Shown piece by piece: positions 24,449-33,441 of a stretch of 64,000 nt of DNA. Source of the stretch: RYN-230 sp036509255 (GTDB taxonomy: Bacteria > Actinomycetota > Actinomycetes > Streptosporangiales > Streptosporangiaceae). The notes under the pieces were generated by a model. That model was not told the DNA's origin. It made no database searches and worked only from the letters and a program-made list of their open reading frames with translations. The DNA lies in contig DATCFY010000039.1 of NCBI GenBank assembly GCA_036509255.1, forward strand, positions 7,243 through 71,242, read 5' to 3'. Position 1 is the stretch's first letter; each line of letters opens with the position of its first letter. The position numbers and the translations under genes were made by a program.

Positions 24449-26548
24449 TCAGCCGCTGACCAGCGCCTCGCGGTAGTCGTGCACGGCCGGGAAGTCGCCG
24501 TGCTTGGCGGTCACCGCCTCGCCCAGCGACTGGGCCGCGCGCAGCACGATGCCGGGACGGTGCTCGCTGGGCAGGCCAAGCAGGGTGTCCCGGCTCAGCC
24601 GCAGCGCCTCCTCGGGTTCCCCCGCCTGCAGGCGGCAGCGGGCCTGGCCCAGCGTGACCAGCGACCGGTCGAGGAACTCGGCCGGTGAGTAGAGCCGCAA
24701 GGCCTGCCCGAACGCATCGTCCGCACCCCGGTAATCGCCCAAGATGACCAGCGCGTCGCCCTGGTGGAACAGCAGCTGCCGCTCGGTGTACCCGAACACG
24801 GTGTCCCGCCGTTCCTCCTCGGGCAGCTGATCCAGCGCCTCGTGTGCCCGGTCCAGGGCCGCGCTAGCCCGGCGCACCTCGGCGCCGCCGGCGCCGCCGC
24901 GGCTGCCCACGGTGCCTGGCCCGCCCGCAGCGGACCGGGCCCGGGCCAGCCGGGCCAGGGCCCGCGCCTCGACCACGGGCGCCATCACGCCGGCCACGCA
25001 CGGCTGGTGCCCGGCCAGATCGACGCTGGCCCGGGCGCCCGCGGCCGCCTGCGCCGGATCCCCGTAGTACAGCGGCACGAGCGATGCCCGGACGGCGACC
25101 CAGGCGCGCAGGTGCCGGTCCCCGGTCTCGTCCGCGGCAGTCCGCGCCGTGCTGAAGAAAGACCGGGCCAGGCGGTGGTCACCGACATCGATCATCGTCA
25201 TGCCGGCCACCCCGGCCAGCCGCGCCGCCAGGCGGCAGAGCCGCTCGACGAACTCCAGCGGCTGGCGCTGCTCACACATCCGCCGGACGTCACCGAGATC
25301 CAGGAGCAGGTCGCAGAGCAGCCGCGTGGGAGGCACCGTCATGTACTGCCGGCCGTACTCGCCGGTCATGCTCTCCCAGTGGTCCAGCATGGCCACCGAG
25401 ACGGTCGCGCCGAGCAGCGTCTCGTCCAGGCGGCGGCGGATCCGCTCCGCGGCACCGAAGAACCGGCCGTCGGCTGCGGCCCCCGGATCCGCCATCAGGC
25501 GCAGCAGCGTGCGCCGCACCATGTCGTCATCGACTTCGCCGGGGCTCGGCGGGGCGGGGTCCGCGACGGGCACGCTCCCTGCGGCACCCGGGGTCACCGT
25601 CCCGGTACCCGCAGGCAGGACAGACCCGGCGACCCCAGGACCGGCCAGCCCAGACCCGGCCAGCCCGGGACCGGGACCGGCCGGCGCAGGCCGGGGCGGC
25701 ACCACCAGGCCCGAGGTGGACAGCGCCGCTGGAGGGAACACGGGCACCGGGCGGGCCGGCCCGGGCCGGCTGGCCGGGGCAGGCGATCCTGGCGCGGGCC
25801 CGGCCGGGCCGGACGGCGCCAGCGGAGGCAATTGCGTGGCGGTAAGCGCGACGGGGCCCGCGGCAGCGGCCCCGTGAGCCGCCCCGCCAGGCTCAGCCGG
25901 ATCAGCCTCGCCCGGCGAAGGCACCGCGGTGAGTAGCGGGGGCGTCGTCCGGACCTCACCCGGCAGGCCAGGGCCGCGCAGCCCAGCGGCATCTGCTCCA
26001 CCCGGTTCCGGCCCGGCGGCGTGGCCCGGCCCGGACAGCATCAATACCGGGGCGCGGTGCCCCCGCCTGCACAGGCAGGGGCTCTCGTACCCGAGGTCAG
26101 CCGGCTCGGCCTGGTAGACGCAGCACAGGTAGTGGAGGTACTCGGGACCAGGCCGCTTCTGGCCGCCTTCGTAGGAGGACAGCAGGGTCTCGCTGAACCG
26201 CGGCGGAGTCCGCCCCTCACTGACGTACCGGGCCCTGACCTGGGCGACCACGTCCGCTAGCGCGATTCCCAGCGCCAGCCGGTGAGCACGGACCAGCGTG
26301 GTGCCGAAAGCAGGGGCGCACTGGCTGTGGATGATGAGCGCGATGTCCGCGGGAGACTGGCCGGACGCCAGGCAATGGGCCCGGATAGCCCGGGCCATCG
26401 AGATCTCCTGCCGGGCTTCCAGGACGGGCGCCTGGACGCCACCCGCCTCAGCCCGGGCCGGGCTGGCGCCACCGCCCTGGCTGACCTCGCTGAGCAGCAG
26501 TCGTGGTGCAACCAGGCCTGCGCCTGCCCGGACCCGCCGTGCTCCCAT
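24449..26548 (-). CDS. XRE-family regulator with long disordered linker and TPR-like C-terminus
   Basis: The protein has about 699 residues. An N-terminal region (RAHCLASGQSPADIALIIHS ... FSETLLSSYEGGQKRPGPEYL) resembles the HTH of actinobacterial XRE/TPR regulators. A linker of some 180 Pro/Ala/Gly residues follows, with degenerate repeats such as GPGLAGSGLAGPGVAGS. The rest is helical, with TPR-like pairs (FFSTARTAADETGDRHLRAW). Two in-frame starts have good RBSs: ATG 26548 (GAGGAGG, 8 nt) and ATG 26398 (AGGAG, 7 nt). I report the longer. Such regulators often sense peptides or control development; the target here is unknown. Confidence 0.72.
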   Translation of the reverse strand: MGARRVRAGAGLVAPRLLLSEVSQGGGASPARAEAGGVQAPVLEARQEISMARAIRAHCLASGQSPADIALIIHSQCAPAFGTTLVRAHRLALGIALADVVAQVRARYVSEGRTPPRFSETLLSSYEGGQKRPGPEYLHYLCCVYQAEPADLGYESPCLCRRGHRAPVLMLSGPGHAAGPEPGGADAAGLRGPGLPGEVRTTPPLLTAVPSPGEADPAEPGGAAHGAAAAGPVALTATQLPPLAPSGPAGPAPGSPAPASRPGPARPVPVFPPAALSTSGLVVPPRPAPAGPGPGLAGSGLAGPGVAGSVLPAGTGTVTPGAAGSVPVADPAPPSPGEVDDDMVRRTLLRLMADPGAAADGRFFGAAERIRRRLDETLLGATVSVAMLDHWESMTGEYGRQYMTVPPTRLLCDLLLDLGDVRRMCEQRQPLEFVERLCRLAARLAGVAGMTMIDVGDHRLARSFFSTARTAADETGDRHLRAWVAVRASLVPLYYGDPAQAAAGARASVDLAGHQPCVAGVMAPVVEARALARLARARSAAGGPGTVGSRGGAGGAEVRRASAALDRAHEALDQLPEEERRDTVFGYTERQLLFHQGDALVILGDYRGADDAFGQALRLYSPAEFLDRSLVTLGQARCRLQAGEPEEALRLSRDTLLGLPSEHRPGIVLRAAQSLGEAVTAKHGDFPAVHDYREALVSG

Positions 26549-26902
26549 GTCCCGTGCCTCCTCTGGGCCCCGTCCGCGTCCCCCCGGCAAGTGCGCTAAC
26601 TCACTGTTACATCTAAAGCGCGCTCCGCCGCCCAAATCAAGGAAAAACCTCGCTACCGTTCGGCCCGGAAATGAGCCGTGCAATTCTCTCTCTACACGTT
26701 GCATCCTGCACGCTCCGAGTGCCCCGCGTCATCACAATCGCACGGACTGATACCAAACTGCTTCGGAGATAGAGGTAGGACGGGTCCAAGCTGGCCAGCT
26801 CAGCCGGGATCGCCGGCCACTATGGGGAGCGGCCCGGCCCGCCGCTGGCGTTTCCCTGCCCAGCGGGCCGGCTCCTCCCCCGAGCGGCGAAAGGAACCCC
26901 CC
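26549..26902. other. Divergent intergenic region, lower GC
   Basis: This 354-bp gap separates the XRE/TPR regulator from the MscS gene and should contain both promoters. It is visibly richer in A and T than its surroundings (26600-26780). I see no gene and no clear palindrome in it. Confidence 0.5.
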
Positions 26903-27976
26903 GTGATCTCGCAAGCGCTCCTCGCGGCGCGCGACCTCAGCTCACCGCCCACCGAGACCCTGGATCAGGCCTGCGGCAAGGATCCCGGGATCGCCTGCCG
27001 GCTGGCCTGGGACATCCTGCACAACCGGAACGCGGCCGACCTGACCAAGGTCTATCTGGCCGGGCCGGTCAGCGCGGTCCTGCGGATCGTCTTCGTGCTG
27101 CTCATCGCGGTACTCATCCGGTGGCTGGCGCACCGGGCGATCAACAAGATCACGGCCCGGGCAGCCGAGGGCCGCAGCCCCGGTAAGGCCGACGCGGCCT
27201 ACGTGCTGGGTGGGGAGCGGCGGCGGCAGCGATCCAAGGCCCTCGGCTCGATCCTGCGCAACGCGGCGTCCGTGCTCATCTTCGGCATCGCGGCGGTGAC
27301 CATCGCCGGTGACCTCGGGCTGAACCTGGCCCCGGTCCTGGCCAGCGCAGGGGTTCTCGGTCTCGCCGTCGGCTTCGGCGCGCAGAGCCTGGTGCGTGAC
27401 TTCCTCGCCGGGATCTTCATGCTGCTCGAAGACCAGTACGGGGTCGGGGACGTCATCGACTCGGGGTACGCCAGCGGGACGGTCGAGGCGGTCAGCCTGC
27501 GCGTCACCACCCTGCGCGACGTCAACGGCGTGGTCTGGTACGTCCGGAACGGGACCATCAACCGGATCGGCAACGAATCACAGGGCTGGGCCCGGGCGGT
27601 GATCGATTTCCCGGTGAGCTATGACCAGGACCTCCCGCAGGTCCGCAGCGTCATGAAGGAAACGGCGGCCCAGATGTGGCAGGAGGAACGCTGGCATGAC
27701 GTGATCACGGAAGAGCCGGAGGTGTGGGGAGCCGAGGCGGTCTACAGTGACGCCATCGTGATGCGCATGGTCGCCCGCACGCTGCCGCTACGGCAGTGGG
27801 AAGTGGCCCGCGAGCTCAGGGAACGGCTGAAGAACGCGATGGCATCCATGGCGGTGGACGGGGAGCCCGTGGCCACTGTGATCAGCGCGGGCCACGCCCC
27901 CACGGCCGAGGGGCCGGGGCACGCTCCGGCCCTGCCGAAGCCTGCCGGGCAGCAGCCACCGCCGGGGACCCCGTGA
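26903..27976 (+). CDS. Small-conductance mechanosensitive channel, MscS family
   Basis: The 357-residue channel has two N-terminal membrane helices (AVLRIVFVLLIAVLIRWLAH and a second near residue 125). The pore helix follows (LASAGVLGLAVGFGAQSLVR), leading directly to FLAGIFMLLEDQYGVGDVI, the MscS beta domain, and a cytoplasmic alpha/beta domain. The tail is Pro-rich. It releases solutes on osmotic down-shock. The GTG at 26903 has AAGGA 7 nt upstream; upstream in-frame residues look non-coding. Confidence 0.9.
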   Translation: MISQALLAARDLSSPPTETLDQACGKDPGIACRLAWDILHNRNAADLTKVYLAGPVSAVLRIVFVLLIAVLIRWLAHRAINKITARAAEGRSPGKADAAYVLGGERRRQRSKALGSILRNAASVLIFGIAAVTIAGDLGLNLAPVLASAGVLGLAVGFGAQSLVRDFLAGIFMLLEDQYGVGDVIDSGYASGTVEAVSLRVTTLRDVNGVVWYVRNGTINRIGNESQGWARAVIDFPVSYDQDLPQVRSVMKETAAQMWQEERWHDVITEEPEVWGAEAVYSDAIVMRMVARTLPLRQWEVARELRERLKNAMASMAVDGEPVATVISAGHAPTAEGPGHAPALPKPAGQQPPPGTP

Positions 27977-28028
27977 GCCGTGACGCCAGTCATCGCGGGC
28001 CGGCCGGCGGGACTAGCCTGGGGGCGCG

Positions 28029-28469
28029 ATGAACGAGACGAGTGAACCCGCCACCACCCCGCCGAGCTTCTACGAGGCGGTCGGCGGCGAGGAGACGTTT
28101 CGCCGCCTGACCCGGCTGTTCTACGAGGGCGTGGCCGGGGACCCGGCGCTGCGCGCCGTCTACCCGAGCCGGGACCTCGGACCCGCCGAGGAGCACCTGC
28201 GGCTGTTCCTCATCCAGTACTGGGGCGGGCCGGCCACCTACAACGAGCTGCGCGGGCACCCCCGGCTGCGGATGCGGCACCGTCACTTCGTCATCGGCGA
28301 GGCCGAGCGCGACGCCTGGCTGCGGCACATGCGCGCCGCGCTCGACCAGATCGGGCTGGACCCCGCGCTCGACGCCCAGCTCTGGGATTACCTGGTGATG
28401 GCCGCACACAGCCTGTTGAACGCGCCTAGCGGGCCTGGCCGCCCGGACCTGGGGCTGAGCCCCGCGTAA
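28029..28469 (+). CDS. Truncated hemoglobin, group II (trHbO)
   Basis: The 146-residue 2-on-2 globin keeps the Tyr B10 (LFYEGV), the Y-P of the CD corner (RAVYPSRDL), the proximal-helix segment RMRHRHFVIGEAERDAWL with the heme-binding His, and the group II Trp G8 (DAWLRHM). Known members bind O2 and NO and protect respiration or detoxify reactive species. It stands 52 bp after the MscS stop and converges on ettA. Confidence 0.88.
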   Translation: MNETSEPATTPPSFYEAVGGEETFRRLTRLFYEGVAGDPALRAVYPSRDLGPAEEHLRLFLIQYWGGPATYNELRGHPRLRMRHRHFVIGEAERDAWLRHMRAALDQIGLDPALDAQLWDYLVMAAHSLLNAPSGPGRPDLGLSPA

Positions 28470-28510
28470 CGGAACTGCTCAGCCCCGGCCGGGCTACCCG
28501 GCTCAGCCCC
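28451..28510. terminator. Convergent terminator with repeated right arm
   Basis: GGGGCTGAGC (28451-28460, inside the end of the globin gene) pairs perfectly with GCTCAGCCCC at 28477-28486. The same right arm recurs at 28501-28510, within the repeat GCTCAGCCCCGGCCGG. Either copy can form a stem between the two convergent stops. Confidence 0.5.
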
Positions 28511-28517
28511 GGCCGGA

Positions 28518-30182
28518 CTAGCCCCGGGTCAGTTTGCGGTAGGTCACCGCGTGCGGGCGGGCCGCCTCGGCGCCGAGCCGCTCGATCTTGTTCTTCTCGT
28601 AGGACTCGAAGTTGCCCTCGAACCAGAACCAGTTCGAGCCGCCTTCCCAGGCCAGGATGTGCGTGGCGATGCGGTCCAGGAACCACCGGTCGTGGCTGGT
28701 GATGACCGCGCAGCCGGGGAACTCCAGCAGCGCCCGCTCCAGCGAGCCCAGCGTCTCCACGTCCAGGTCGTTGGCGGGCTCGTCGAGCAGCAGCAGGTTG
28801 CCGCCCTGGCGCAGGGTGAGGGCCAGGTTGACCCGGCCCCGCTCCCCGCCGGACATCATCCCGGCCGGCTTCTGCTGGTCCGTGCCCTTGAAGCCGAACG
28901 CGGCCACGTAGGCGCGGCTGGGGATCTCCACGTTGCCCACCCGGATCGTGGATTCACCTGCGGAGATGGCTTCCCAGACGTTCTTGGCCGGATCGATCCC
29001 GGACCTCAGCTGGTCCACGTAGGCGACCTTGACGGTGTCACCGATCCGGATCGCGCCCGAGTCGGGCTGCTCGTCGCCCACGATCATCTTGAACAGCGTG
29101 GTCTTGCCGACCCCGTTCGGGCCAATGACGCCGACCAGCCCGTTGCGCGGCAGCGAGAAGCTCAGCCCGTCGATCAGCACCCGGTCGCCGAAGCTCTTGG
29201 TCAGGTCGGTGACCTCGACGACCTGGTTGCCCAGCCGGGGGCCCGGCGGGATCTGGATCTCCTCGAAGTCCAGCTTGCGGTGCTTGTCCGCCTCGGCCGC
29301 CATCTCCTCGTAGCGCTCGAGCCGGGCCCGGCTCTTGGACTGGCGGGCCCGGGGGCTGGAGCGCACCCACTCGAGCTCGTCTTCCAGCCGCTTGCGCCGC
29401 TTGGCGTCCTTCGCGCCCTCGACCTTGATCCGGGACGCCTTGGTCTCCAGGTAGGTGGAGTAGTTGCCCTCGTACGGGTAGGTGTGGCCCCGGTCCAGCT
29501 CGAGGATCCACTGCGCCACGTTGTCCAGGAAGTACCGGTCGTGGGTGACCGCGACAACCGTCCCGGGATACTTCTCCAGGTGCTGCTCCAGCCACTGCAC
29601 GCTCTCCGCGTCCAGGTGGTTGGTAGGCTCGTCCAGCAGCAGCAGGTCGGGCTGGGACAGCAGCAGCTTGCACAACGCGACCCGGCGGCGCTCTCCCCCG
29701 GACAGCACGGTCACCTCGGCGTCCGGTGGCGGGCAGCGCAGCGCGTCCATCGCCTGCTCAAGCTGGCTGTCCAGGTCCCAGGCGTCGCGGTGATCAAGCT
29801 GCTCCTGGAGCTTGCCCATCTCTTCGAGCAAGTCGTCGGAGTAGTCCGTCGCCATCTTCTCGGCGATCGCGTTGAACTGGTCCAGCAGGGCCTTGGTCTC
29901 CGCCACCCCGTCCTGGACGTTGCCCAGCACGGTCTTGCTCTCGTCAAGCTTCGGTTCCTGGCTCAGCAACCCCACCGTGAAGCCGGGGAAAAGCCGCGCA
30001 TCGCCGTTGGATGGCTGCTCGAGGCCCGCCATCATCTTCAGCAGGGTCGACTTGCCCGCGCCGTTGGGCCCGACCACGCCGATCTTGGCCCCGGGAAAGA
30101 ACGCCAGCGTTACGTCATCAAGGAGAACCTTGTCGCCCTTCACCAGCCGGGCGGCATGCATCTGATAGATAAATTCGGGCAT
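28518..30182 (-). CDS. ettA: Energy-dependent translational throttle protein EttA (ABC-F)
   Basis: This soluble ABC-F ATPase of 554 residues has two nucleotide domains: Walker A GPNGAGKST and GPNGVGKTT; signatures LSGGERRR and MSGGERGR; Walker B LLLLDEPTNHLD and LLLLDEPANDLD. Between them lies the charged P-site tRNA interaction linker (KDAKRRKRLEDELEWVRSSP). The N-terminus MPEFIYQM is the usual EttA start. It binds the ribosomal E site and gates elongation by energy charge. The ATG follows TAACCT by 6 nt, so the mRNA may be leaderless. Confidence 0.94.
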   Translation of the reverse strand: MPEFIYQMHAARLVKGDKVLLDDVTLAFFPGAKIGVVGPNGAGKSTLLKMMAGLEQPSNGDARLFPGFTVGLLSQEPKLDESKTVLGNVQDGVAETKALLDQFNAIAEKMATDYSDDLLEEMGKLQEQLDHRDAWDLDSQLEQAMDALRCPPPDAEVTVLSGGERRRVALCKLLLSQPDLLLLDEPTNHLDAESVQWLEQHLEKYPGTVVAVTHDRYFLDNVAQWILELDRGHTYPYEGNYSTYLETKASRIKVEGAKDAKRRKRLEDELEWVRSSPRARQSKSRARLERYEEMAAEADKHRKLDFEEIQIPPGPRLGNQVVEVTDLTKSFGDRVLIDGLSFSLPRNGLVGVIGPNGVGKTTLFKMIVGDEQPDSGAIRIGDTVKVAYVDQLRSGIDPAKNVWEAISAGESTIRVGNVEIPSRAYVAAFGFKGTDQQKPAGMMSGGERGRVNLALTLRQGGNLLLLDEPANDLDVETLGSLERALLEFPGCAVITSHDRWFLDRIATHILAWEGGSNWFWFEGNFESYEKNKIERLGAEAARPHAVTYRKLTRG

Positions 30183-30200
30183 GCTCCAAGGTTAGGGGTA

Positions 30201-31514
30201 TCAGCGCAGCGGCTCGCACGGCCCGGCCTCCGGCGGAAGCGTGCACACCCGGTCCCGGCCCGACTTCTTGGCCCGGTACAGCGCGACGTCGGCCGCGGCG
30301 AGGAGTTCGAACAGGTCCTCGCCGTCCAGGCCCAGCGCGGCTACCCCGATCGAGACGGTGACGGTCACCGTGGTGCCACGGGCCTGCACCGCGATATCCC
30401 CGACCCGGCCGCGCAGCCGCTCGGCGATGTGGCAGGCCTCCTGCTGGCCGGCGCCGGGCAGCACGGCCACGAACTCCTCGCCGCCGAACCGCCCCAGCAC
30501 GTCGCAGTCCCGCACGTGCTGGCCCAGGGTGCTGGCCGTCGCGGCGAGCATCTCGTCTCCGGCCAGGTGTCCGTAGGTGTCGTTGACCCGCTTGAAGCGG
30601 TCGATGTCCACCAGCAGGATCGCGGCGGGGCCGCCCGTCCGCCGGGCCCGGCGGATCTTCTGTTCCGCTTCCCGCTGCCAGGCGACGGCGTTGAGCAGGC
30701 CGGTCTTCGGGTCGGACTGGGCGGCGGCGCGCAGCTGCTGGTGCAGGAGGCTGCGCTGGAGCAGGATGACGGGCGGCAGCGCGACCAGCAGCATGACCCA
30801 GCTGAGCGTGCAGGCGATGGTGACCAGCACGCCCGCGCACAGTCCCGCCACGTCGACCAGCAGGCTCTCGAAGTCCGGGGTTCCCCCCGGGCCGGAAACA
30901 GCTGGCCGCGGCACACCGGGCCGCGCGGCCCGCCCGGCCAGGCCGGTCAGCACCGCGTTGATGAGCACGAACAGCGCCGCACAGCAGGCGGCCCCGAGCA
31001 CCATCACCGGGTCGCGCAGCCACGGGCCGTGCGGGTGGGCCAGGCCCAGAAAACTGTGGAACAGCAGCGAGCTGGCCGCCCCGGCCAGGCCCAGCGCGGC
31101 GGCCGTGAACGCCCGCCAGTACAGCGGCCCCTGCCGGGCCCGCCAGTGCGCGTACGCCCCGATCAGCACGGGACCGAGCAGCGCGTATTCCGGCGGCAGC
31201 AGCAGCGCGGCCGGGAGCCACCAGGCGGTGAGCAGATCGTGCGTGCCCGGGGGCGGCGCGCCGCCGCGCCGGGTCGACTCGACGCAGACCATCCCGCAGC
31301 CCAGCACGAGCGCGAAGAGGACGAGCTGGTCAGGGCTGGGCTGGAGGCGGGTCACCTGCCAGGCCGCCAGGATGAACTCGGTGGCGGTGACCACGATCAG
31401 GTACGCCCGCAGCCGCCGCCGCCGGGGCATCCGGTCGAAGGCCCATGGGGCTTCGGGGCGGTGCCCTGACCCGTCGCGGTACTCACGCTGCATCGTGCGC
31501 TGGACTGCCGACAT
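30201..31514 (-). CDS. Membrane diguanylate cyclase (GGDEF) with I-site
   Basis: The 437-residue protein has about six or seven membrane helices in residues 35-260 (an MASE-like sensor) and a C-terminal GGDEF domain. The active site is GRFGGEEFVAVLPG near residue 340. An inhibitory-site motif R-D-C-D lies exactly five residues before GGEEF, so product feedback by c-di-GMP is expected. D-I-D-R-F-K-R-V-N-D-T-Y-G-H is intact. It should make c-di-GMP, which in Streptomyces controls development through BldD. No EAL domain is present. Confidence 0.9.
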   Translation of the reverse strand: MSAVQRTMQREYRDGSGHRPEAPWAFDRMPRRRRLRAYLIVVTATEFILAAWQVTRLQPSPDQLVLFALVLGCGMVCVESTRRGGAPPPGTHDLLTAWWLPAALLLPPEYALLGPVLIGAYAHWRARQGPLYWRAFTAAALGLAGAASSLLFHSFLGLAHPHGPWLRDPVMVLGAACCAALFVLINAVLTGLAGRAARPGVPRPAVSGPGGTPDFESLLVDVAGLCAGVLVTIACTLSWVMLLVALPPVILLQRSLLHQQLRAAAQSDPKTGLLNAVAWQREAEQKIRRARRTGGPAAILLVDIDRFKRVNDTYGHLAGDEMLAATASTLGQHVRDCDVLGRFGGEEFVAVLPGAGQQEACHIAERLRGRVGDIAVQARGTTVTVTVSIGVAALGLDGEDLFELLAAADVALYRAKKSGRDRVCTLPPEAGPCEPLR

Positions 31515-31678
31515 GCCACCTGTCCATCACTGCCGCAGGCAGGCCCCTCCGGCATTTCGGTCACATTCCGTATTCAAAAAGCGGCCGAACTATGACGCTG
31601 GGTAACAGCGTAGAGCCAAGGGGCCTGCGCGGCATGCAATTGCGTGGATCCAGTGAGTCAGAATCCAACACCAGGGGC

Positions 31679-32233
31679 TCAGAACGGGACGGACACTCCC
31701 GCAGGCTCCGCAGGCCCGTCCAGCCCGTCCAGCCCGGGAGCGGTTCCGTTGCGGCGATCGAGCGCGGCCACCGGCTCACCGTCACCGTTGAGGCCGGCCT
31801 CAGCCCCCGGCTCGCTGCCGTGCCCGGCCTCGGCCCCGGGGCCGCCTGCCGCCGCGTGGTCCGCCACCGGCCGCCGGGGACGCTGGAAGCTGGCCACGCC
31901 GCGGGCCAGGTCGTGCCCGACCGAGGTCGCCTCGACCTCGACCGCCAGCCGGGAGACCCCGTCCTTGTCGTACGGCCGGACCTGGAGCCGGCCCTTGACC
32001 AGCACCGGCTCGCCCTTATGCAGGCACTTCGCGACGTTGTCGGCCAGCGTCCGCCAGCAGACCACGCTGACGAACGAGGTCGGCCCGTCCGTCCACTCAC
32101 CGCTCTCCCGGTCCACCCGCCGCGGGGTGTAGGCGACCCGGAGCGAGACACTGGAGATGCCGTTGGCCGTGATGCGGAACCGTGGATCGCGGGCCACGTA
32201 CCCGGACAGGAACACCTGCGCGTCGTTGATCAT
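31679..32233 (-). CDS. ssb: Single-stranded DNA-binding protein, SsbB-like (no acidic tail)
   Basis: The 184-residue protein has an OB-fold of about 115 residues (MINDAQVFLSGYVARDPRFR ... FVSVVCWRTLADNVAKCL, LVKGRLQVRPY) and a Gly/Pro/Ala-rich tail. The tail ends AGVSVPF, whereas housekeeping SSBs end in an acidic D-D-x-P-F tip that recruits partners. Streptomyces has a second SSB, SsbB, without this tip and with a role in chromosome segregation during sporulation; this gene resembles that form. ATG 32233 has AGGAGG 5 nt upstream. The 260 bp before it show no gene. Confidence 0.85.
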   Translation of the reverse strand: MINDAQVFLSGYVARDPRFRITANGISSVSLRVAYTPRRVDRESGEWTDGPTSFVSVVCWRTLADNVAKCLHKGEPVLVKGRLQVRPYDKDGVSRLAVEVEATSVGHDLARGVASFQRPRRPVADHAAAGGPGAEAGHGSEPGAEAGLNGDGEPVAALDRRNGTAPGLDGLDGPAEPAGVSVPF

Positions 32234-32493
32234 GCCATCCTCCTGGCTCTGCCCGGCGGCCCGGTGAGCGGTGCCGCCCGCGGCGGCGCGGTGCCGCCCG
32301 CTGATGTCCACGATCACCGCCCGGCACGGGGAGCGGCCACGCCGAACCTGGTTCTGTGGATAGCGGCGCCAACTCGGCCAGCTTGTGGACAGGCGGGCGG
32401 GAAACGGCGGTACCGCGTGCGACAATCCGGCGGCCCGGGGACAGGTCAGCCAGCGGCCAGCGCGACCTCTGTGAATGTGCAAACCGCCCAGAC

Positions 32494-33160
32494 CTACGAG
32501 CCGGTCAGGATGAAGCCCCCATCGACGGTGAGGACCGTCCCCGTGACAAAGCGGTTTTGCATCAGGTACAGATGCGTCGCGGCGATATCGTCCGCTTCGC
32601 CGATCGCCTTAGTCAGCATTCGTTCCGCGAGACCAGCAAATACGGCCGTCCGCTGAGGCTCGGCGATCGCGTCCCACGCCGGCGTCCGGATGACTCCGGG
32701 CCGGACCGCGTTGACGCGGATAGGCGCCAGCTCCACCGCTAGCCCTCGGGTCAATCCTTCTATGGCGCTCGCGCCGCTGGCCGCGATCGCGGTCCCCGGC
32801 GTCGGGCGGACACCGATCGTCCCGGAGGTCAGCACAATGGAGCCCCCGGCCCTGATCAGCGGAGCCGCGTACTTGACGGCCGCGACCACGCCCCAGTAGC
32901 GGATTTCGAACCATTGCCGGGCTTCCTCGAGCGTGAACTCGCTGGACGCCCGCACGGGCATCGGGTCACCCGCCGTGTACACCAGATGATCCAGGTTTCC
33001 CACCCGCGAGAACAGGCTGGCGACGTCCGCTTCGCTCCGGGTGTCAACGACGGCACCCTCGCAGGCACCTGGCAGGGTGGCCAGTGCCGCGCTCACTCGC
33101 TCCTGGTCACTCGATGCGATGGTGACCGAGGCGCCCTGTGCTGCCGCAGCCCGCGCTGAC
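32494..33160 (-). pseudogene. SDR-family oxidoreductase, N-terminus deleted
   Basis: Residues from ARAAAAQGASVTIASSDQ onward are a normal short-chain dehydrogenase: the D-T-R segment, LDHLVYTAGDPMP, GSIVLTSGTIG, and a typical end (VTGTVLTVDGGF). The dinucleotide-binding T-G-x3-G-x-G loop and the first strand are missing. Where they should be, the sequence runs directly into the tail half of a TetR gene on the other strand. The expected catalytic Y-x3-K is also replaced (AIAASGASAIEG), so it may have been a degenerate member before the deletion. Translation could still start upstream, but a working cofactor site is unlikely. Confidence 0.75.
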
Positions 33161-33439
33161 GCCGCTCTTCTCGAACTGATGTACACCGTCAAGCGCGGCC
33201 TGCACTCTGCGGCGCTGGACGACGCGTTTGGCCGCCTGTTCACCGCGTTCGACGACCTGATCCGTCAGGGGCAGCAGGCGGGCAAGCTGCAGGCAGGCGA
33301 CTCCGACCGGGTCCGCTTGCTCCTGCTGGCCGCCATGCAGGGCATCGCCGCACTCATCACATCCGGCGGCGTGGAAGCGGGGCAGGCCGACGGGCTCATC
33401 GCGGACACGGTCGCACTCTTCATCCGCGGCCCGCGCTGA
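33150..33439 (+). pseudogene. TetR-family regulator remnant (C-terminal half only)
   Basis: The segment ALLELMYTVKRGLHSAALDD to the stop (VALFIRGPR) is the second half of a TetR ligand-binding domain. No DNA-binding helix-turn-helix precedes it; upstream the frame runs antisense through the SDR remnant. Only about 95 of a usual 190-200 residues remain. It ends 2 bp before the convergent HtrA stop. The pair was probably a divergent repressor/target unit before a deletion. Confidence 0.75.
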
Positions 33440-33441
33440 GA

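Noticed and set aside
28551..31469. 972-residue plus-strand frame opposite ettA and the GGDEF gene
   Set aside because: It is antisense to two genes with complete catalytic motifs; its composition (Arg/Gln/His/Gly) is typical of GC-rich shadows.
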